This document shows positions 63,494 through 64,000 of a stretch of DNA of 64,000 nucleotides, one piece after another. Source of the DNA: Trichothermofontia sichuanensis B231 (GTDB lineage Bacteria > Cyanobacteriota > Cyanobacteriia > B231); assembly GCF_026240635.1 (NCBI RefSeq), contig NZ_CP110848.1, positions 560,501 to 624,500 of the forward strand. The letters run 5' to 3'. The translations under genes were made by a program, and so were the position numbers. Numbering within the stretch: position 1 is the first letter of the stretch; each line of letters opens with the position of its first letter. Below the pieces are notes generated by a model that saw only the letters and a list, made by a program, of their open reading frames with translations, was not told the DNA's origin and searched no databases.

Positions 63494-63856
63494 ACGTAGG
63501 CAACATTTCCGAATAAAACGTCCAGGAGAGTCCCTGGGCGCGATTTGCCATCAGCTTATCATGATTACTTTTGTCGAGGGTTTAGCAGTTTGAGCGACTC
63601 TCCCTTGAGAATAGGGCGAATGGAGAGCTGACTAGGATGCGAACCCCTACCGTTGCCGCCCCGCCAGTCGAACATTTCCCCAATGGTACCCCCGCGAATC
63701 CCTGAGATAACCCTGGAAGAAAAAACCATCGGAACGGTATGTTTAAATAATCCAAACAACTCATCCAAACAACCCATCAAATCGCCCCTGACTGAGTACC
63801 TGACTGACCAGCGGGGACGGTTTCCCCAGCCAGTACACACCCTCCCGATGTGAAAG
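63494..63856. other. Divergent intergenic region before cphB
   Basis: No gene is seen in these 363 bases. Open frames of up to 91 codons on the reverse strand have no recognisable content. Promoters for the PEP-synthase-like gene and cphB must lie here; none stands out. Confidence 0.4.
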
Positions 63857-64000
63857 ATGCCTCATTCAACTCAACCTGCTATCATTGTGATTGGTGGCGC
63901 CGAGGACAAAGTCCACGGGCGAGAAATTTTGCATAAGTTTTTAGAGCGATCAGGTGGTCCGGAAGCACGGATTGCCATTATTCCCTCGGCTTCACGGGAG
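63857..64000 (+). CDS. cphB: Cyanophycinase CphB (N-terminal part)
   Basis: The frame begins MPHSTQPAIIVIGGAEDKVH and continues past the end of the window (48 codons seen). The segment IGGAEDKVHGREILHKFLERSGG and IAIIPSASRE are characteristic of cyanophycinase, a serine-type exopeptidase that releases beta-Asp-Arg dipeptides from cyanophycin, the cyanobacterial nitrogen reserve. The catalytic Ser is beyond the window. In many genomes cphA (cyanophycin synthetase) follows. Confidence 0.92.
   Translation, partial: MPHSTQPAIIVIGGAEDKVHGREILHKFLERSGGPEARIAIIPSASRE

Noticed and set aside
63565-63840. Open frame of 91 codons upstream of cphB on the reverse strand
   Set aside because: No motifs; overlaps another open frame on the plus strand; judged non-coding.

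Overview
The window is chromosomal DNA of a cyanobacterium. The octamer GCGATCGC (HIP1) is scattered through almost every gene. Many genes belong to cyanobacterial or plastid families: the phylloquinone enzymes MenE and DHNA-CoA thioesterase, Tab2/Atab2, cyanophycinase, a stand-alone protochlorophyllide-reductase C-terminal domain, and small DUF2358, DUF2949 and DUF3326 families. The genes are moderately GC-rich, apart from an AT-rich island near 42-44 kb. Species cannot be read from this alone; a filamentous Leptolyngbya-like organism is a guess.

Layout: 0-9 kb holds the end of murQ, a large PAS/GAF histidine kinase, a UspA protein, a damaged DUF2949 gene, and a phylloquinone pair (thioesterase and menE) with rlpA directly upstream of menE. 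10-12 kb is a small rightward cluster with an SSB-like protein and plsY. 12-19 kb has a leftward nSTAND/WD40 regulator, xseA, a small ribbon-helix-helix protein with operator-like repeats, and a second histidine kinase. 20-24 kb has Tab2, a PmbA/TldE protein, a Uma2 remnant and a CNNM-type protein. 24.3-31 kb is one giant gene (DUF4347, nine nearly identical DUF11 repeats, RTX). 31-41 kb holds DUF2141, YyaL-like, map, alpha-E, DUF2079, a PCP_red mini-protein, tRNA-Ala and a gcvPB gene. 41.6-44.2 kb is an AT-rich, probably acquired island with a glycosyltransferase-like and a methyltransferase gene. 44-52 kb has YbjN, CPBP protease, Uma2, Rpn, a ferredoxin/DUF3326 operon, a phasin-like protein, a response regulator and comF. 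52.8-57 kb is the pstSCAB phosphate operon with a Pho box. The end carries cobyrinate a,c-diamide synthase, an MBOAT acyltransferase, a PEP-synthase-like protein and the start of cyanophycinase.

Three layers of repeats are the most unusual part. (1) A 112-bp ISL3-type MITE occurs twice, in opposite orientation; one copy keeps an 8-bp target duplication, and the 3-nt hairpin loop is flipped between copies. (2) A dispersed hairpin element beginning TATAGTCATTGCAATTTAGG occurs at least seven times in intergenic DNA and supplies the stop codons of plsY and comF. (3) Many coding tandem repeats expand in frame (DUF11 387 bp, LKDDVGR 21 bp, GLQQ 12 bp, and a 7-bp repeat inside the cobyrinate synthase).

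Functionally the window mixes housekeeping (murein recycling, lipid synthesis, DNA repair, Met removal, phosphate uptake, cobalamin and phylloquinone synthesis, nitrogen storage) with signalling proteins. No CRISPR array, complete insertion sequence or prophage was seen.
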